A DNA stretch of 47,755 bases from Bacteroidaceae bacterium (GTDB lineage Bacteria; Bacteroidota; Bacteroidia; Bacteroidales; Bacteroidaceae), in the NCBI GenBank assembly GCA_024398405.1, contig JAKSJE010000006.1, positions 1-47,755 of the forward strand, read 5' to 3'. The translations under genes were made by a program, and so were the position numbers. Shown piece after piece: positions 28,203 to 39,437 of this stretch. Position 1 is the first letter of the stretch. Each line of letters starts with the position of its first letter. The notes under the pieces are model-generated. The model did no database searches. It was given only the letters and a program-made list of their open reading frames with translations, and was not told the DNA's origin.

Positions 28203-28772
28203 TTATTTAGCACTAGCTGACTTACCTGATTTCCTTCTGACAACTTCACCCTGGAAGCGAATACCCTTGCCCTTGTAAGGCTCAGGCTTGCGAAGAGAAC
28301 GTATCTTAGCACACACTTGTCCAAGCAGTTGCTTGTCGCAAGACTCAAGCATGATGAGAGGGTCTTGATTCCTTTCAGACTTGGTCTCGACCTTGATTTC
28401 CTTGGGAAGGACGAAGAGAATAGAGTGCGAGTATCCTAACTGAAGCTCAAGGATGTTACCATTGTTTGAGACACGATAACCCACACCGACAATCTGAAGA
28501 GTCTTCTTGTAGCCTTCAGATACACCAACAACCATATTATGGACGAGTGCGCGATAGAGACCGTGGAATGCATGACGCTGTTTTGTGTCATCCTGCATTA
28601 CGTCTTCGTTCTCCTCCATTACAATGTGACCGTCTTCGATCACGAGTTTTACTGCAGGGTTCACATATTGTGAGAGTTCGCCTTTTGGACCCTTTACAGT
28701 TACAATGTCATCCTTATGAGTGATAGTAACTCCAGCAGGAATAATAATTGGTAACTTACCGATTCTAGACAT
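28203..28772 (-). CDS. rplF: 50S ribosomal protein L6
   Basis: A 189-residue protein at the base of the L7/L12 stalk, near the factor-binding site. Two L6 domains are visible; the second carries [20 protein letters not shown], the family signature. The start [15 protein letters not shown] is typical. It follows rpsH by 17 bases. Confidence 0.98.
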   Translation of the reverse strand: MSRIGKLPIIIPAGVTITHKDDIVTVKGPKGELSQYVNPAVKLVIEDGHIVMEENEDVMQDDTKQRHAFHGLYRALVHNMVVGVSEGYKKTLQIVGVGYRVSNNGNILELQLGYSHSILFVLPKEIKVETKSERNQDPLIMLESCDKQLLGQVCAKIRSLRKPEPYKGKGIRFQGEVVRRKSGKSASAK

Positions 28773-28789
28773 TATAAATCCTCCTTATA

Positions 28790-29182
28790 TTAATATACGT
28801 AACAAAGGACCTCTCCGCCGATCTTGAGATCTGCGGCTTCCTTGTCAGTCATTACACCTTTGGATGTGGATATGATGGCAATACCCAAACCATTAATAAC
28901 ACTTGGCATGTCCTTATAGCCTGTGTACTTTCTCAGGCCTGGACGTGACACACGCTGCAAGCTTTTGATGGCGCTTGCTTTCTGGCTATCATACTTCAAC
29001 GCAATCTTAATCGTGCCCTGAGGACCATCTTCAAGGAACGCGTAGTTGAGCAAATAGCCTTTGTCGAATAGGATCTTAGTGATCTCTTTCTTCAAATTCG
29101 AGGCAGGAACTTCAACGACCCTGTGCTTTGCCTGGATCGCGTTCCTTAGTCTCGTCAGATAATCTGCAATTGGATCTGTCAT
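28790..29182 (-). CDS. rpsH: 30S ribosomal protein S8
   Basis: A 130-residue protein that binds the central domain of 16S rRNA, and in many bacteria the spc mRNA as a repressor. Starts MTDPIADYLTRLRNAIQAKH and ends with the signature TSKGVMTDKEAADLKIGGEV. Length matches the family. Confidence 0.98.
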   Translation of the reverse strand: MTDPIADYLTRLRNAIQAKHRVVEVPASNLKKEITKILFDKGYLLNYAFLEDGPQGTIKIALKYDSQKASAIKSLQRVSRPGLRKYTGYKDMPSVINGLGIAIISTSKGVMTDKEAADLKIGGEVLCYVY

Positions 29183-29239
29183 AATTGAATTAAATTAATC
29201 GGGACATCCCGACAATATTTAAGAATTAGGGTTAAATTT

Positions 29240-29539
29240 CTACCAGCTTGCCTTCTTTACACCTGGGATAAGGCCAGCAGATGCCATCTCGCGGAACTGA
29301 ATACGAGAGATGCCGAACTGGCGGATATATCCCTTTGGACGACCTGTAAGCTTACAGCGATTGTGAAGACGGATAGGATTTGCGTTCTTTGGTATGAACT
29401 GAAGTTTACGAGCCGCCTCGTATGCCTCCATAGGTTCACCAGTCGCAATGACCTTCTTCAGTTCCGCACGTTTCGCCGCGAACTTCTTGACGAGCTTTGC
29501 ACGCTTTACCTCACGTGCCTTCATTGATTCTTTAGCCAT
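29240..29539 (-). CDS. rpsN: 30S ribosomal protein S14 (zinc-free form)
   Basis: A 99-residue protein of the 30S head. The ATG at 29539 gives [20 protein letters not shown]; a longer frame to 29596 would overlap rplE and is not conserved. The long, zinc-free S14 type is shown by the lack of the CxxC pairs of the short type. The C-terminal signature is [20 protein letters not shown]. It starts 7 bases after rplE. Confidence 0.97.
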   Translation of the reverse strand: MAKESMKAREVKRAKLVKKFAAKRAELKKVIATGEPMEAYEAARKLQFIPKNANPIRLHNRCKLTGRPKGYIRQFGISRIQFREMASAGLIPGVKKASW

Positions 29540-29546
29540 ACTCTGA

Positions 29547-30101
29547 TTATTTGTTAGCGTCCTTAAATGGTAATCCGAAAGCCTTGAGGAGAGCATAACC
29601 TTCCTCGTCAGTGGATGCAGAAGTCACAAACGTGATGTTCATACCCATGATCTTATCGACCTGGTCGATATTGATCTCAGGGAAAATAATCTGCTCCTGG
29701 ATACCGAGTGTGTAATTGCCACGTCCATCAAACTTACTTTCGATGCCCTTGAAGTCACGGATTCGTGGGAGAGCAACGCGAACGAGTTTCTCAAGGAACT
29801 CGTACATTCTCTGTCTGCGTAGGGTCACCATGACACCGATAGGCATCTTCTTACGTAGGTGGAAGTTAGAGATATCCTTCTTTGACATCGTGGCAACTGG
29901 CTTCTGACCTGTTATCTGAGCAATCTCAGCCATGGAGACCTCAATCACCTTCTTGTCAGCAGTTGCCATTCCAAGTCCTTGGTTAACGACTATCTTCTTC
30001 AAAACAGGAATCTGCATAGGAGAAGAGTAGTTGAACTGTTTCATTAGTGCCGGAGCGATTTGCTCGTTATACACGTTCTTCAAATTTGCAGTAGTACTCA
30101 T
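29547..30101 (-). CDS. rplE: 50S ribosomal protein L5
   Basis: A 184-residue 5S rRNA-binding protein that also contacts the P-site tRNA. Contains [37 protein letters not shown] and the end region [20 protein letters not shown]. Its start codon overlaps the rplX stop by one base (TAATG), a sign of translational coupling. Confidence 0.98.
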   Translation of the reverse strand: MSTTANLKNVYNEQIAPALMKQFNYSSPMQIPVLKKIVVNQGLGMATADKKVIEVSMAEIAQITGQKPVATMSKKDISNFHLRKKMPIGVMVTLRRQRMYEFLEKLVRVALPRIRDFKGIESKFDGRGNYTLGIQEQIIFPEINIDQVDKIMGMNITFVTSASTDEEGYALLKAFGLPFKDANK

Positions 30102-30418
30102 TAGATTTCCTCCCCTGATTTTTTAGCATAACGAACTAATTTACCGTCCGCTCCGACCTTTCTTCCGATACGAGTAGCCTTACCTGTCTTAGGGTCAGCA
30201 ACATTAAGATTGGAAATATGGATAGGAGCTTCCTGCTTTACAAAACCTCCTTGTGGGTGCGCCGCACTTGGCTTGGTGCTCTTTGAAACGATATTGACAC
30301 CCTCGACAACGGCACGCTTCTCATCTACGAGGACTCTCAGGACCTTGCCTGACTGTCCTTTGTAGTTACCGGCGTTAACGATAACCGTGTCACCTTTCTT
30401 AATATGTAATTTGCTCAT
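30101..30418 (-). CDS. rplX: 50S ribosomal protein L24
   Basis: A 105-residue assembly initiator of the large subunit. The KOW motif is at the start ([20 protein letters not shown]), and [20 protein letters not shown] is typical of the C-terminal half. It overlaps rplE by one base. Confidence 0.98.
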   Translation of the reverse strand: MSKLHIKKGDTVIVNAGNYKGQSGKVLRVLVDEKRAVVEGVNIVSKSTKPSAAHPQGGFVKQEAPIHISNLNVADPKTGKATRIGRKVGADGKLVRYAKKSGEEI

Positions 30419-30436
30419 TACTTGTAATTCTAAAAT

Positions 30437-30802
30437 TTAAAGTACTTCAGTAGCCAAAGAAACCACTTTCATATTAACAGCACGGAGCTCACGAGCTACA
30501 GGTCCGAAAATACGGCTACCACGAAGTTCACCTGTGTTAGACAAAAGGACACAAGCATTGTCATCGAAACGGATATAAGAACCGTCTGTACGACGTACTT
30601 CTTTCTTTGTGCGAACTATCAAAGCCTTAGATACTGTTCCCTTCTTGATTTCGCTTGAAGGAATCACATTCTTAACTGTAACGACAATTGTATCACCAAC
30701 AGTAGCATAGCGGCGGCGTGTACCACCAAGAACGCGGATACACAACACCTCACGTGCGCCACTGTTATCAGCAACTGTCAATCTTGATTCTACTTGTATC
30801 AT
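30437..30802 (-). CDS. rplN: 50S ribosomal protein L14
   Basis: A 121-residue protein in the bridge between subunits. Begins [20 protein letters not shown] and has the signature [20 protein letters not shown] with [19 protein letters not shown] at the end. Only two bases separate it from rpsQ. Confidence 0.98.
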   Translation of the reverse strand: MIQVESRLTVADNSGAREVLCIRVLGGTRRRYATVGDTIVVTVKNVIPSSEIKKGTVSKALIVRTKKEVRRTDGSYIRFDDNACVLLSNTGELRGSRIFGPVARELRAVNMKVVSLATEVL

Positions 30803-30804
30803 AA

Positions 30805-31062
30805 TTACTTAGCTCTTTCAACGATGTTAACTAATCTCCATCTCTTAGTTTTGCTCAGTGGACGAGTTTCCATAATCAGCACTGTATCACCTACATTGCA
30901 ATCGTTGTTTTCGTCATGAGCATGGTACTTTTTCGTCTTGCTGACGAACTTCCCATATATTGGGTGCTTCTCCTTGAACTTTGTGGCAACGACAATGGTT
31001 TTATCCATCTTAGCGCTGACAACAACACCCGTTCTCTGCTTTCTTAAATTTCTATCTTCCAT
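30805..31062 (-). CDS. rpsQ: 30S ribosomal protein S17
   Basis: An 85-residue OB-fold protein of the 30S body. Recognised by [20 protein letters not shown] and [20 protein letters not shown]. Lies between rpmC and rplN as usual. Confidence 0.98.
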   Translation of the reverse strand: MEDRNLRKQRTGVVVSAKMDKTIVVATKFKEKHPIYGKFVSKTKKYHAHDENNDCNVGDTVLIMETRPLSKTKRWRLVNIVERAK

Positions 31063-31073
31063 GTAGATGCAAT

Positions 31074-31268
31074 TTATTTGTTAAGTTCTCTCTGACGCAG
31101 TTCACCTTTCATGCGGGCGATGGTACGACGAAGTTTCTTAATTTGAGAATAATCCTCTACAGGAGAGACATGATGGTTGAACTTTAGGTTAGTGTAGTTT
31201 ACCACCTCAGTTTCAAGACGCTCCTGCAATTCCGCAGTGGTCAGTTCTCTTATTTCTGTAATTTTCAT
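31074..31268 (-). CDS. rpmC: 50S ribosomal protein L29
   Basis: A 64-residue protein beside the tunnel exit that helps recruit the signal recognition particle and trigger factor. The ATG at 31268 gives [18 protein letters not shown]; a TTG two codons earlier (31274) would overlap rplP and is less likely. The end [19 protein letters not shown] is typical. Confidence 0.96.
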   Translation of the reverse strand: MKITEIRELTTAELQERLETEVVNYTNLKFNHHVSPVEDYSQIKKLRRTIARMKGELRQRELNK

Positions 31269-31270
31269 AA

Positions 31271-31705
31271 TCAAGCGTTTTCGTAATCGTAATCGCGTCT
31301 AACAATAAACTTAGTAGTAGTAGGGAGCTTCTGAGCACCGAGGCGGAGAGCTTCCTTGGCGATATCGTAAGACACACCTTCTACCTCAAAAAGGATATTA
31401 CCTGGCTTAGCAGGGAAAACGTACTTGTAAGGATCTCCCTTACCTTTACCCATTCGCACGTCAGCAGGTTTCTTGGTGACAGGCTTATCAGGGAAGATTC
31501 GAATCCACACCTGTCCTTGACGTTGCATATAACGAGTGATCGCGACACGGGCAGCCTCAATCTGCTGAGCCGAAATCCAACGAGTCTGAAGAGCCTTGAT
31601 ACCAAAACTGCCGAAGGCAAGTTCCGTGCCTCTGTGGGCAACACCCTTCAAACGGCCACGACCTTTTTGAGGTCTTCTATACATTTGTCTTTTAGGCTGT
31701 AACAT
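31271..31705 (-). CDS. rplP: 50S ribosomal protein L16
   Basis: A 144-residue protein near the A site. Begins [20 protein letters not shown] and carries [20 protein letters not shown] and the signature [19 protein letters not shown]. Two bases separate its stop from the rpmC start. Confidence 0.98.
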   Translation of the reverse strand: MLQPKRQMYRRPQKGRGRLKGVAHRGTELAFGSFGIKALQTRWISAQQIEAARVAITRYMQRQGQVWIRIFPDKPVTKKPADVRMGKGKGDPYKYVFPAKPGNILFEVEGVSYDIAKEALRLGAQKLPTTTKFIVRRDYDYENA

Positions 31706-31713
31706 AGTTCTTC

Positions 31714-32442
31714 TTAATTACGATTGTTAGACTTTTTGTTCCTGAATCTTCTACCGCCACTATTGTTGCCACGGCTGGAATCCTTGGCGTTCGCGTAGTT
31801 TGGTGTCAGATCCTGCTTGCCGAACTTCTCGCCACGGCAGATCCACACCTTGATGCCAAGGAGACCGACCTTCGTGAGAGCCTCAGCGAGACAGTAGTCG
31901 ATATCCGCGCGAAGAGTATGGAGAGGAGTTCTTCCTTCCTTGTACATCTCAGAACGAGACATTTCGGCGCCATTCAGACGCCCTGAGATCTGCACCTTGA
32001 TGCCCTCAGCTCCTGACCGCATTGTGTTGGCTATGGCAGTCTTGATGGCACGACGGTAAGCGATCTTACCTTCAATCTGGCGAGCGATGTTGTTGGCGAC
32101 GATCACCGCGTCAAGATCCTGTTGTCTGACCTCGTATATATTGATCTGTACATCTTTTGAAGTCAATTTCTTGAGTTCTTCCTTAAGTTTATCAACTTCC
32201 TGACCACCCTTACCGATGATGAAACCCGGACGGGCTGTACAGATAGTGATTGTCACCAGTTTCAGTGTACGTTCAATGACGATTTTGGAAAGGCTTGCCT
32301 TAGCGAGACGTGCGTTGAGGTATTTACGGATTTTGCTATCCTCAAGGATGTTGTCACCGAAGTTCTTTCCACCGAACCAATTTGAGTCCCAGCCTCTGAC
32401 GATACCGAGACGATTGCTTATTGGATTACATTTTTGTCCCAT
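31714..32442 (-). CDS. rpsC: 30S ribosomal protein S3
   Basis: A 242-residue protein at the mRNA entry channel. The KH domain shows as [40 protein letters not shown] and VWICRGEKF are in the C-terminal domain. A basic Asn/Lys/Arg tail ends the protein. Two bases after rplV. Confidence 0.98.
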   Translation of the reverse strand: MGQKCNPISNRLGIVRGWDSNWFGGKNFGDNILEDSKIRKYLNARLAKASLSKIVIERTLKLVTITICTARPGFIIGKGGQEVDKLKEELKKLTSKDVQINIYEVRQQDLDAVIVANNIARQIEGKIAYRRAIKTAIANTMRSGAEGIKVQISGRLNGAEMSRSEMYKEGRTPLHTLRADIDYCLAEALTKVGLLGIKVWICRGEKFGKQDLTPNYANAKDSSRGNNSGGRRFRNKKSNNRN

Positions 32443-32444
32443 GA

Positions 32445-32849
32445 TTAAGCCTCCTCATTATTTTTTGCGTCAACAAATACCGTTACGTGGTTTGAACGCT
32501 TGCGGATTCTGTAACCTCTACCTTGTGGAGCCGGTCTCATTCGCTTAAGAGTCACGCCCTCGTCAACAAAAATCTTGCTGATGTAGAGTTCTCCGTTCTC
32601 AGCCTTACGTTCGTTTTTCTGTTCCCAGTTGGCAATCGCGGAGCGAACCAACTTTTCAAGATCTTTGGAAGCATCCTTTGAACAGAACTTGAGAGTAGCT
32701 AATGCCTTAGTTACTTCCATGCCTCTTACAAGATCAACAACATAACGCATCTTGCGTGGGGAAGAAGGGACATTTCTCAGACTGGCAAAACATACAGTCT
32801 TCTTGGCCTCTTTAATCTTGTTGGCCATTAATTTTTTTCTTGATCCCAT
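32445..32849 (-). CDS. rplV: 50S ribosomal protein L22
   Basis: A 134-residue tunnel-wall protein. The start [18 protein letters not shown] agrees with Bacteroidota L22; Met8 would remove conserved residues. The core has [20 protein letters not shown] and the tunnel hairpin [20 protein letters not shown]. That hairpin is the site of macrolide-resistance changes and looks intact. Confidence 0.97.
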   Translation of the reverse strand: MGSRKKLMANKIKEAKKTVCFASLRNVPSSPRKMRYVVDLVRGMEVTKALATLKFCSKDASKDLEKLVRSAIANWEQKNERKAENGELYISKIFVDEGVTLKRMRPAPQGRGYRIRKRSNHVTVFVDAKNNEEA

Positions 32850-32862
32850 TATCTATACTTTT

Positions 32863-33132
32863 TTATTTCTTTCTATTACCTGCGTGCCCACGGAACGTAC
32901 GCGTCAGACTGAACTCACCGAGTTTGTGTCCTACCATGTTCTCAGTAACATAAACAGGAATGAATTTATTACCATTATGAACCGCAATTGTATGTCCCAC
33001 GAAATCCGGGGAAATCATTGAAGCTCTAGCCCAAGACTTGATAACGCTCTTCTTACCGCTCTCGTTCATAGCAAGAACCTTGTTTTCGAGCTTGACGTTA
33101 ATATATGGACCTTTTTTAAGTGATCTACTCAT
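32863..33132 (-). CDS. rpsS: 30S ribosomal protein S19
   Basis: An 89-residue head protein that contacts S13 and the tRNA. Begins [20 protein letters not shown] and contains [20 protein letters not shown] and [16 protein letters not shown]. Normal length and place after rplB. Confidence 0.98.
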   Translation of the reverse strand: MSRSLKKGPYINVKLENKVLAMNESGKKSVIKSWARASMISPDFVGHTIAVHNGNKFIPVYVTENMVGHKLGEFSLTRTFRGHAGNRKK

Positions 33133-33147
33133 AACTTAATGGATTAA

Positions 33148-33972
33148 TTACTTTTTACGTCTTTCGATTATGTACTTGCTTGAATTCTTCTTAGGAGCGC
33201 GAGTCTTGAGTCCCTTAGCATAGAGACCGTTGCGTGAACGAGGGTGTCCACCAGACTGACGACCTTCACCACCACCCATTGGGTGATCAACAGGGTTCAT
33301 GACAACACCACGGTTATGAGGACGTCGTCCTAACCAACGAGAGCGACCCGCCTTGCCTGAAGACTCAAGGGCATGGTCAGAGTTGCTTACGCTACCGATT
33401 GTCGCACGGCATACTGAGAGAATCTTACGGATTTCTCCAGAAGGCAACTTGATAACACAGTAACGACCTTCACGAGAAGTGAGCTGGGCGAAGTTGCCGG
33501 CACTTCTTACCATCTTGGCGCCCTGGCCAGGACGAAGTTCGATGTTGTGGATAACAGTTCCGACCGGGATGTTCTGGAGCGGAAGAGTGTTACCGAGGTC
33601 AGGAGTGGCAGTTTCACCCGACATAAGTGTCGCGCCGACCTGAAGTCCGTTAGGAGCGACGATGTAACGTTTCTCACCGTCTGCATAGAAGAGCAGTGCG
33701 ATACGAGCTGAACGGTTCGGGTCATACTCGATTGTCTTCACTACTGCAGGGATTCCATCTTTGTTTCTCTTGAAGTCAACGATACGGATAAGTTTCTTGT
33801 GGCCACCGCCTCTGTATCTTACTGTGATACGACCGGAGTTGTTGCGACCACCTGTGCTTCTCTTACCGAATACAAGAGATTTTTCTGGTACTGATGTAGT
33901 AACATCATCGAACGTACCAATAGCTTTGTGTCTTTGACCAGGAGTGATTGGTCTGAATTTACGAATACCCAT
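33148..33972 (-). CDS. rplB: 50S ribosomal protein L2
   Basis: A 274-residue protein needed for peptidyl transferase assembly. The ATG at 33972 gives [16 protein letters not shown]; the frame runs ten codons further upstream into rplW, which is rejected. Contains [20 protein letters not shown] and the catalytic-centre loop [20 protein letters not shown]. Confidence 0.97.
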   Translation of the reverse strand: MGIRKFRPITPGQRHKAIGTFDDVTTSVPEKSLVFGKRSTGGRNNSGRITVRYRGGGHKKLIRIVDFKRNKDGIPAVVKTIEYDPNRSARIALLFYADGEKRYIVAPNGLQVGATLMSGETATPDLGNTLPLQNIPVGTVIHNIELRPGQGAKMVRSAGNFAQLTSREGRYCVIKLPSGEIRKILSVCRATIGSVSNSDHALESSGKAGRSRWLGRRPHNRGVVMNPVDHPMGGGEGRQSGGHPRSRNGLYAKGLKTRAPKKNSSKYIIERRKK

Positions 33973-33979
33973 TTTGTTA

Positions 33980-34273
33980 TTAAATGTTACTAAAGAAATC
34001 AATAGTTTCGCCTTCCTTGAGGGTGACTACGCACTTCTTGAAAGCGTCAGTCCTACCCTTGATGATACCGGCCCTGGTGTAACGCTGCTTACTCTTGCCA
34101 GCGTAGCGCATGGTATTGATGGCAACTACGTTTACGTTATATTTTGCTTCTATCTCTTTTTTGAGTTCAATCTTGTTGGCTTTCGGATTTACAATGAAGC
34201 CAAACTTGTTGTTCTCCTTTTCTGAGAGGTTTGTCATCTTCTCAGTTACCAACGGTTTGATGATATATGCCAT
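33980..34273 (-). CDS. rplW: 50S ribosomal protein L23
   Basis: A 97-residue tunnel-exit protein that docks trigger factor and SRP. Starts [20 protein letters not shown] and has the signature [20 protein letters not shown]. The end is [11 protein letters not shown]. Lies 11 bases after rplD. Confidence 0.98.
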   Translation of the reverse strand: MAYIIKPLVTEKMTNLSEKENNKFGFIVNPKANKIELKKEIEAKYNVNVVAINTMRYAGKSKQRYTRAGIIKGRTDAFKKCVVTLKEGETIDFFSNI

Positions 34274-34284
34274 ATTGTACCTCC

Positions 34285-34917
34285 TTATTGTTTAATGAGA
34301 TTAGCCTCGATTGCCTTAACGGCGCCCTCTGTGAGCACAAGTACGTTGGCGTTCATCACACAGTAAGTGTTAAGAGCCGAAGCGCCAATAACCTGCACCT
34401 TCTGGATGTTGCGTGCTGAGAGATAAACGTTCTTATCGTTCTCAGCGAGGACGAAGAGGAGTTTCTTACCAACTATATTGAGAGCATTCTGTATCTCAAC
34501 GAAAGCCTTGGTCTTAGGAGCGTCCATCTGGAAGTCCTCCACTACTATGACAGCGTTCTGCTGAGCCTTGTATGAGAGGGCGCTCCTACGTGCGAGGTCC
34601 TTGACCTTCTTGTTGAGTTTGAACCAATAGTCACGAGGACGCGGGCCGAACACTCTGCCACCGCCTCTGAGCACTGGAGACTTGATATCGCCACGGCGAG
34701 CGCCGCCGCCACCCTTCTGACGGATCAGTTTACGAGTGGAACCAGCGATTTCACTTCTTTCCTTTGATTTGTGAGTACCCTGACGCTGTGCGGCGAGGTA
34801 CTGCTTTACTGCAAGATAGACGACATGGTCGTTAGGTTCAATTCCGAAGATAGAGTCATTCAATTCGACCTTCTTGCCAGTCTCTTGACCTTTAATGTTT
34901 AAAACTGAAACTTCCAT
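34285..34917 (-). CDS. rplD: 50S ribosomal protein L4
   Basis: A 210-residue protein whose extended loop lines the peptide tunnel. That loop is seen in [20 protein letters not shown] and [20 protein letters not shown]. In gammaproteobacteria L4 also represses its own operon; nothing here shows that. Its start overlaps the rplC stop by one base. Confidence 0.98.
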   Translation of the reverse strand: MEVSVLNIKGQETGKKVELNDSIFGIEPNDHVVYLAVKQYLAAQRQGTHKSKERSEIAGSTRKLIRQKGGGGARRGDIKSPVLRGGGRVFGPRPRDYWFKLNKKVKDLARRSALSYKAQQNAVIVVEDFQMDAPKTKAFVEIQNALNIVGKKLLFVLAENDKNVYLSARNIQKVQVIGASALNTYCVMNANVLVLTEGAVKAIEANLIKQ

Positions 34918-35531
34918 TACTTCCTAACTGTTATGATTGAACCCTTACTACCTGGCACAGATCCCTTGACGAGGAGGAGATTGTGTTCAGGGATAACCTT
35001 AATCACCTGCAGGTTGTGTGTGGTTACCTGCTCGTTGCCCATCTGGCCACCCATCTTCAGGTTTTTGAAAACACGTGAAGGAGTTGCACAAGCACCGATT
35101 GAACCCGGTTTGCGGGCGCGGTCGTCCTGACCGTGAGTTGACTGTCCTACACCACCGAATCCGTGACGCTTCATGACGCCTTGGAAACCCTTACCTTTAG
35201 AGATTCCCGTTACATCCACGAAGGATGCGTCGTTGAAGAGTTCCACGGTGATCACGTCACCGAGGTTGTGTTCCTCTTCATAAGTGAACTCGGCCAAGTG
35301 TCTCTTTGGAGTTGTACCTGCCTTGTCAAAATGTCCTTTCATTGGCTTGGTAGTGTTCTTCTCCTTGGCTTCCTGGAAGCCGACCTGAACAGCTGCGTAA
35401 CCATCTTTCTCGACAGTCTTGACTTGAGTTACAACACAAGGACCTACTTCGATAACAGTGCATGGAAGATTCTTACCATCAGCACTGAAAACGGATGTCA
35501 TTCCGATTTTCTTTCCTAATAATCCTGGCAT
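34917..35531 (-). CDS. rplC: 50S ribosomal protein L3
   Basis: A 204-residue early assembly protein. Begins [20 protein letters not shown] and contains the central extension [18 protein letters not shown] followed by [20 protein letters not shown]. An 81-base gap separates it from rpsJ, with no gene in it. Confidence 0.98.
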   Translation of the reverse strand: MPGLLGKKIGMTSVFSADGKNLPCTVIEVGPCVVTQVKTVEKDGYAAVQVGFQEAKEKNTTKPMKGHFDKAGTTPKRHLAEFTYEEEHNLGDVITVELFNDASFVDVTGISKGKGFQGVMKRHGFGGVGQSTHGQDDRARKPGSIGACATPSRVFKNLKMGGQMGNEQVTTHNLQVIKVIPEHNLLLVKGSVPGSKGSIITVRK

Positions 35532-35612
35532 TTCTACTTGTTTATGATAATTAACTACTGTGGTCTCTCGCGCCTCACATTGGAAAAGGTGTTCAAGACC
35601 GTTTCTTTCCTA

Positions 35613-35918
35613 CTATACCTTAATCTCGACTTCCACGCCACTTGGGAGCTCAAGCTTCATCAACGAGTCAATCGTTTTCGGTGTCGCGTTGAAGATGTCA
35701 ATGAGACGCTTGTAGGTGTTGAGCTCGAACTGCTCACGAGATTTTTTGTTTACGAACGTACTTCTGTTTACGGTGAAGATACGCTTGTGTGTTGGCAATG
35801 GGATAGGACCGCTCACTTGGGCGTCCGTTGCCTTCACTGTCTTTACGATTTTCTCTGCTGACTTGTCAACGAGGTTGTGATCGTAAGATTTCAGTTTGAT
35901 TCTGATCTTTTGACTCAT
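35613..35918 (-). CDS. rpsJ: 30S ribosomal protein S10
   Basis: A 101-residue protein of the 30S head, also the NusE antitermination partner of NusB. The ATG at 35918 gives [20 protein letters not shown], the conserved start; 18 upstream codons in frame are not conserved. [20 protein letters not shown] is the signature. Confidence 0.97.
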   Translation of the reverse strand: MSQKIRIKLKSYDHNLVDKSAEKIVKTVKATDAQVSGPIPLPTHKRIFTVNRSTFVNKKSREQFELNTYKRLIDIFNATPKTIDSLMKLELPSGVEVEIKV

Positions 35919-36000
35919 CGTCTTTTGTTTTGTTATTGAATTGTTATTAAAGTGTCCCCGCTTAAGAGTCATTCACTAAACGGAGGACGTTATCTCTTCA

Positions 36001-38118
36001 TCATACCAAGTCAACCCTTCCGCCGACTTCCTGCAGCACGGTCTTCGCGATGCTGCTTGACACTGGTGCGTGGTGGTCGTACGTCATGGTCGAGGTTGCA
36101 CGTCCGGAGGTGATGGTACGGAGTGCGGTCACATATCCGAACATCTCCGACAGTGGCACCATTGCCTTGACTATGCGCGCTCCCGAGCGGCTTGTGTCCA
36201 TGCCTTCCACCTGTCCTCTCCTCTTGTTGAGGTCGCCGATCACGTCACCCATATTCTCTTCCGGAGTTACGACCTCCAGTTTCATGATGGGTTCCATCAG
36301 CACCGGCTTGGCCTGTGCGCATGCGTGCTTGTAAGCCTGAAGTGCGCAGATCTCATACGACAGCTGGTCTGAGTCAACTGGATGGAATGAGCCATCCACG
36401 AGACGGACTTTCATGCTGTCCATTGGGAAACCTCCGAGGACTCCGTTCTGCATCGCGCTGGTGAAGCCCTTCTGGACTGAAGGTATGAATTCCTTCGGGA
36501 TGTTACCACCCTTCACCTCATCGACGAACTGGAGTCCGGTGCCTTCGAAGTCCTCGTCCTTTGGACCGACTTCCACGATGATGTCCGCGAACTTACCACG
36601 TCCACCAGACTGTTTCTTATAGACCTCACGAAGATTGACGGTACTGGTGATGGCCTCCTTGTAGTTGACCTGTGGCTTGCCCTGGTTACATTCGACCTTG
36701 AACTCTCGCTTGAGACGGTCGATGATGATGTCAAGGTGAAGCTCACCCATGCCGGATATGACGGTCTGCCCACTCTGCTCGTCTGTACGTACCGTGAAGG
36801 TAGGGTCTTCCTCCGCTAATTTTGCCAGGCCGACCGACAGTTTGTCGAGGTCTTTCTGGGTCTTCGGCTCCACTGCGATACCTATCACAGGATCCGGGAA
36901 GTCCATGGATTCGAGTACTATCGGAGCGTCCTCGTCACAGAGAGTGTCACCGGTGTGGATGTCTTTCAGTCCGACCACCGCTCCTATGTCACCCGCGCAA
37001 ATCTCCTCGACAGGATTCTGGTGGTTCGAGTGCATCTGGAACAGTCGTGAGATTCTCTCCTTCTTTCCTGAGCGGCTATTGTAAACGTATGAGCCTGCCA
37101 CCACCTTTCCGGAGTACACACGGATGAACGTCAGACGACCCACATACGGGTCAGTTGCGATTTTGAACGCGAGAGCGGAAGTCTTGTCATCCTCATCGGC
37201 TTTGCGTTCGGTCTCCTCCTTTGTCTTCGGCTCGTTGCCTGTCACCACAGGATTGTCGAGTGGAGAAGGAAGGAATGCGCACACATAGTCCAGCAATGTC
37301 TGGACACCCTTGTTCTTGAACGAAGAGCCGCATAGCATTGGAGTGACCTCCATAGCGACCGTACCCTTCCTGATTGCGGCGATTATCTCCTCTGGTGTCA
37401 GTGAGTCCGGGTCATCGAAGAACTTCTCCATCAGGTTGTCATCGAACGAGGCGGCGGTCTCGAGCAGTCGGCCTCTCCATTCCTGGGCTTCCTCCACGAG
37501 GTCAGCCGGTATCTCCTCCTCACTGTAATCAGCGCCCATGCTTTCGTCATGCCATACGACGGCCTTCATCTTGATGAGGTCAACGACCCCCTTAAAGTGT
37601 TCCTCAGCCCCGATAGGTATCACGACAGGGCACGGATTAGCCCCGAGCATCTCCTTCATCTGGCGCACCACTTCGAAGAAGTTGGCGCCCGAGCGGTCCA
37701 TTTTGTTCACGTAACCGATACGTGGCACATTATACTTATCTGCTTGACGCCATACAGTCTCGCTCTGTGGCTGAACGCCACCTACAGCACAGTATGCGGC
37801 AACGGCTCCGTCAAGGATTCTCAGCGAACGTTCCACTTCTGCGGTGAAATCGACGTGTCCAGGAGTGTCGATCAGGTTGATCTTGAACTTGTCACCGCCC
37901 CACTGCCAGAAAGTAGTCGTAGCCGCTGATGTTATCGTTATGCCGCGTTCTTGTTCCTGAGCCATCCAGTCCATGGTAGCGGCACCGTCGTGAACCTCTC
38001 CGATTTTGTGTGTCAGTCCTGTATAGAACAGGATTCGTTCGGAGGTGGTTGTCTTTCCTGCGTCGATATGGGCCATGATGCCGATGTTACGCGTCAAGTG
38101 CAAATCTCTCTTTGCCAT
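36001..38118 (-). CDS. fusA: Elongation factor G
   Basis: A 705-residue GTPase that moves tRNAs and mRNA through the ribosome. The G domain shows [19 protein letters not shown] (P-loop), IDTPGHVDF and NKMD. Domains II to V follow, including [20 protein letters not shown] in domain IV and the C-terminal [20 protein letters not shown]. It lies between rpsG and rpsJ. No tuf gene follows it, unlike the enterobacterial str operon. Confidence 0.98.
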   Translation of the reverse strand: MAKRDLHLTRNIGIMAHIDAGKTTTSERILFYTGLTHKIGEVHDGAATMDWMAQEQERGITITSAATTTFWQWGGDKFKINLIDTPGHVDFTAEVERSLRILDGAVAAYCAVGGVQPQSETVWRQADKYNVPRIGYVNKMDRSGANFFEVVRQMKEMLGANPCPVVIPIGAEEHFKGVVDLIKMKAVVWHDESMGADYSEEEIPADLVEEAQEWRGRLLETAASFDDNLMEKFFDDPDSLTPEEIIAAIRKGTVAMEVTPMLCGSSFKNKGVQTLLDYVCAFLPSPLDNPVVTGNEPKTKEETERKADEDDKTSALAFKIATDPYVGRLTFIRVYSGKVVAGSYVYNSRSGKKERISRLFQMHSNHQNPVEEICAGDIGAVVGLKDIHTGDTLCDEDAPIVLESMDFPDPVIGIAVEPKTQKDLDKLSVGLAKLAEEDPTFTVRTDEQSGQTVISGMGELHLDIIIDRLKREFKVECNQGKPQVNYKEAITSTVNLREVYKKQSGGRGKFADIIVEVGPKDEDFEGTGLQFVDEVKGGNIPKEFIPSVQKGFTSAMQNGVLGGFPMDSMKVRLVDGSFHPVDSDQLSYEICALQAYKHACAQAKPVLMEPIMKLEVVTPEENMGDVIGDLNKRRGQVEGMDTSRSGARIVKAMVPLSEMFGYVTALRTITSGRATSTMTYDHHAPVSSSIAKTVLQEVGGRVDLV

Positions 38119-38170
38119 TTTATCCTTTATACAATCTTACCTTATTATATATATGCGCACACACGCGAGT

Positions 38171-38647
38171 TTAGAACCTGAAGTGTGCGAACGCGCGGTT
38201 GGCCTCTGCCATGCGGTGCATATCCTCTTTTCTCTTGTATGCGCCACCCTGCTGGTTGAATGCGTCCATGATCTCGGCCGACAGTTTCTCTGCCATGTTC
38301 TTGCCCGAGCGCTTGCGTGCGTAGAGAATCATGTTCTTCATTGAAATAGCCTCCTTGCGGTCTGCGCGTATCTCAGTCGGCACCTGGAACGTGGCGCCGC
38401 CGATACGACGGGACTTCACCTCCACCTGCGGAGTGATGTTGTCGAGGGCTTTCTTCCAAATCTCCAACGGAGCCTGCTCAGCATCCTTCATCTTGTTCTG
38501 GACGATGGTCAGCGCGTTGTAGAAGATTGAATAGGCGATACTCTTCTTTCCGTCATACATGAGGTTGTTGACGAACTTTGTTACCTTTACCTCACCATAC
38601 ACCGGATCAGGCAGGATGACATGCTTTTTTGGTTTAGCTTTTCTCAT
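38171..38647 (-). CDS. rpsG: 30S ribosomal protein S7
   Basis: A 158-residue protein that nucleates assembly of the 30S head. The ATG at 38647 gives [20 protein letters not shown]; 17 in-frame codons before it are not conserved. [23 protein letters not shown] [20 protein letters not shown] is the family signature. It is preceded by a 128-base gap after rpsL. Confidence 0.97.
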   Translation of the reverse strand: MRKAKPKKHVILPDPVYGEVKVTKFVNNLMYDGKKSIAYSIFYNALTIVQNKMKDAEQAPLEIWKKALDNITPQVEVKSRRIGGATFQVPTEIRADRKEAISMKNMILYARKRSGKNMAEKLSAEIMDAFNQQGGAYKRKEDMHRMAEANRAFAHFRF

Positions 38648-38775
38648 TTTTGTTTGAATTAACTGGTTGTTGTTTGTTTTACCGGTCTTCAACCCCACTG
38701 TTGGGATTTACTCAACCATCTGATATTTCCCTGTTGGCCGGGTCGCGGGTCGCATGCCCACGACCCCACGCCATC

Positions 38776-39156
38776 TTACTTCTTGGCCTTAGGACGCTTG
38801 GCTCCGTATTTCGAGCGACGCTGTGTGCGGCTTTCCACGCCGGCTGTGTCGAGCGCGCCGCGGATGATGTGGTAACGTACACCCGGGAGGTCCTTCACAC
38901 GACCACCGCGAACCAGCACGATTGAGTGCTCCTGAAGATTGTGACCTTCGCCCGGAATGTAGGAGTTCACCTCCTTCTTGTTTGTCAGACGAACACGAGC
39001 GACCTTACGCATCGCTGAATTAGGCTTCTTTGGAGTCGTTGTGTAAACACGGACGCAAACACCGCGACGCTGTGGACATGAATCCAGTGCCGGTGACTTG
39101 CTCTTGTCAACCAAGACCCTTCTGCCTTTGCGAACTAATTGTTGAATTGTAGGCAT
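38776..39156 (-). CDS. rpsL: 30S ribosomal protein S12
   Basis: A 126-residue protein of the decoding centre. Contains [19 protein letters not shown] and [19 protein letters not shown]. The Lys residues in [10 protein letters not shown] and in GGRVKDLPG, where streptomycin-resistance changes usually occur, look unaltered. It is the first gene of the str-S10-spc-alpha supercluster, with a promoter 160-170 bases upstream. Confidence 0.98.
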   Translation of the reverse strand: MPTIQQLVRKGRRVLVDKSKSPALDSCPQRRGVCVRVYTTTPKKPNSAMRKVARVRLTNKKEVNSYIPGEGHNLQEHSIVLVRGGRVKDLPGVRYHIIRGALDTAGVESRTQRRSKYGAKRPKAKK

Positions 39157-39322
39157 TGTTTGTTTGTTTTAAGTTATTGTTGTTATAAGAAAAAACTACT
39201 TCAATTCTCACGTTGTCAAGCTGTCACGACGACTCCGCAAGTGCCCTTTCGCCAACTGTGTGGCGCACGCTAATGCCACCCAGAAAACTGTTGTTTCGAG
39301 TGGTACGTGCAAAAAAGCGGTG

Positions 39323-39352
39323 CAAAGTTACAAAAAACTAATGACATACACA
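39323..39352 (-). promoter_or_regulatory. Probable promoter of the ribosomal supercluster
   Basis: On the minus strand TAACTTTG (39323-39330) matches TAnnTTTG exactly. TGTG (39349-39352), 18 bases upstream, is a three-of-four match to TTTG. Transcription would start about 160 bases before rpsL. Confidence 0.62.
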
Positions 39353-39365
39353 TTATATATTAAAG

Positions 39366-39408
39366 AAAAAATTGCCCTTTCGGGTCCAAACACGACCAAA
39401 AAGGGCAA
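39366..39408 (-). terminator. Terminator after the DUF3467 gene
   Basis: On the minus strand TTGCCCTTT (39400-39408) pairs with AAAGGGCAA (39372-39380), with an inner GGTC/GACC pairing. A run of six T follows (A run 39366-39371). It separates the DUF3467 gene from the ribosomal promoter. Confidence 0.85.
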
Positions 39409-39437
39409 GATTTAAGAAAGTTTAACTATCGGAGAGG

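Larger units (their letters stand above)
39157..39437 (-). other. Leader of the ribosomal supercluster and upstream spacer
   Basis: No gene is present. The minus-strand leader of about 160 bases ends in an A/T-rich stretch before rpsL and can form a small GTGGC/GCCAC hairpin. Further on lie the rpsL promoter and the terminator of the DUF3467 gene. Confidence 0.6.
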
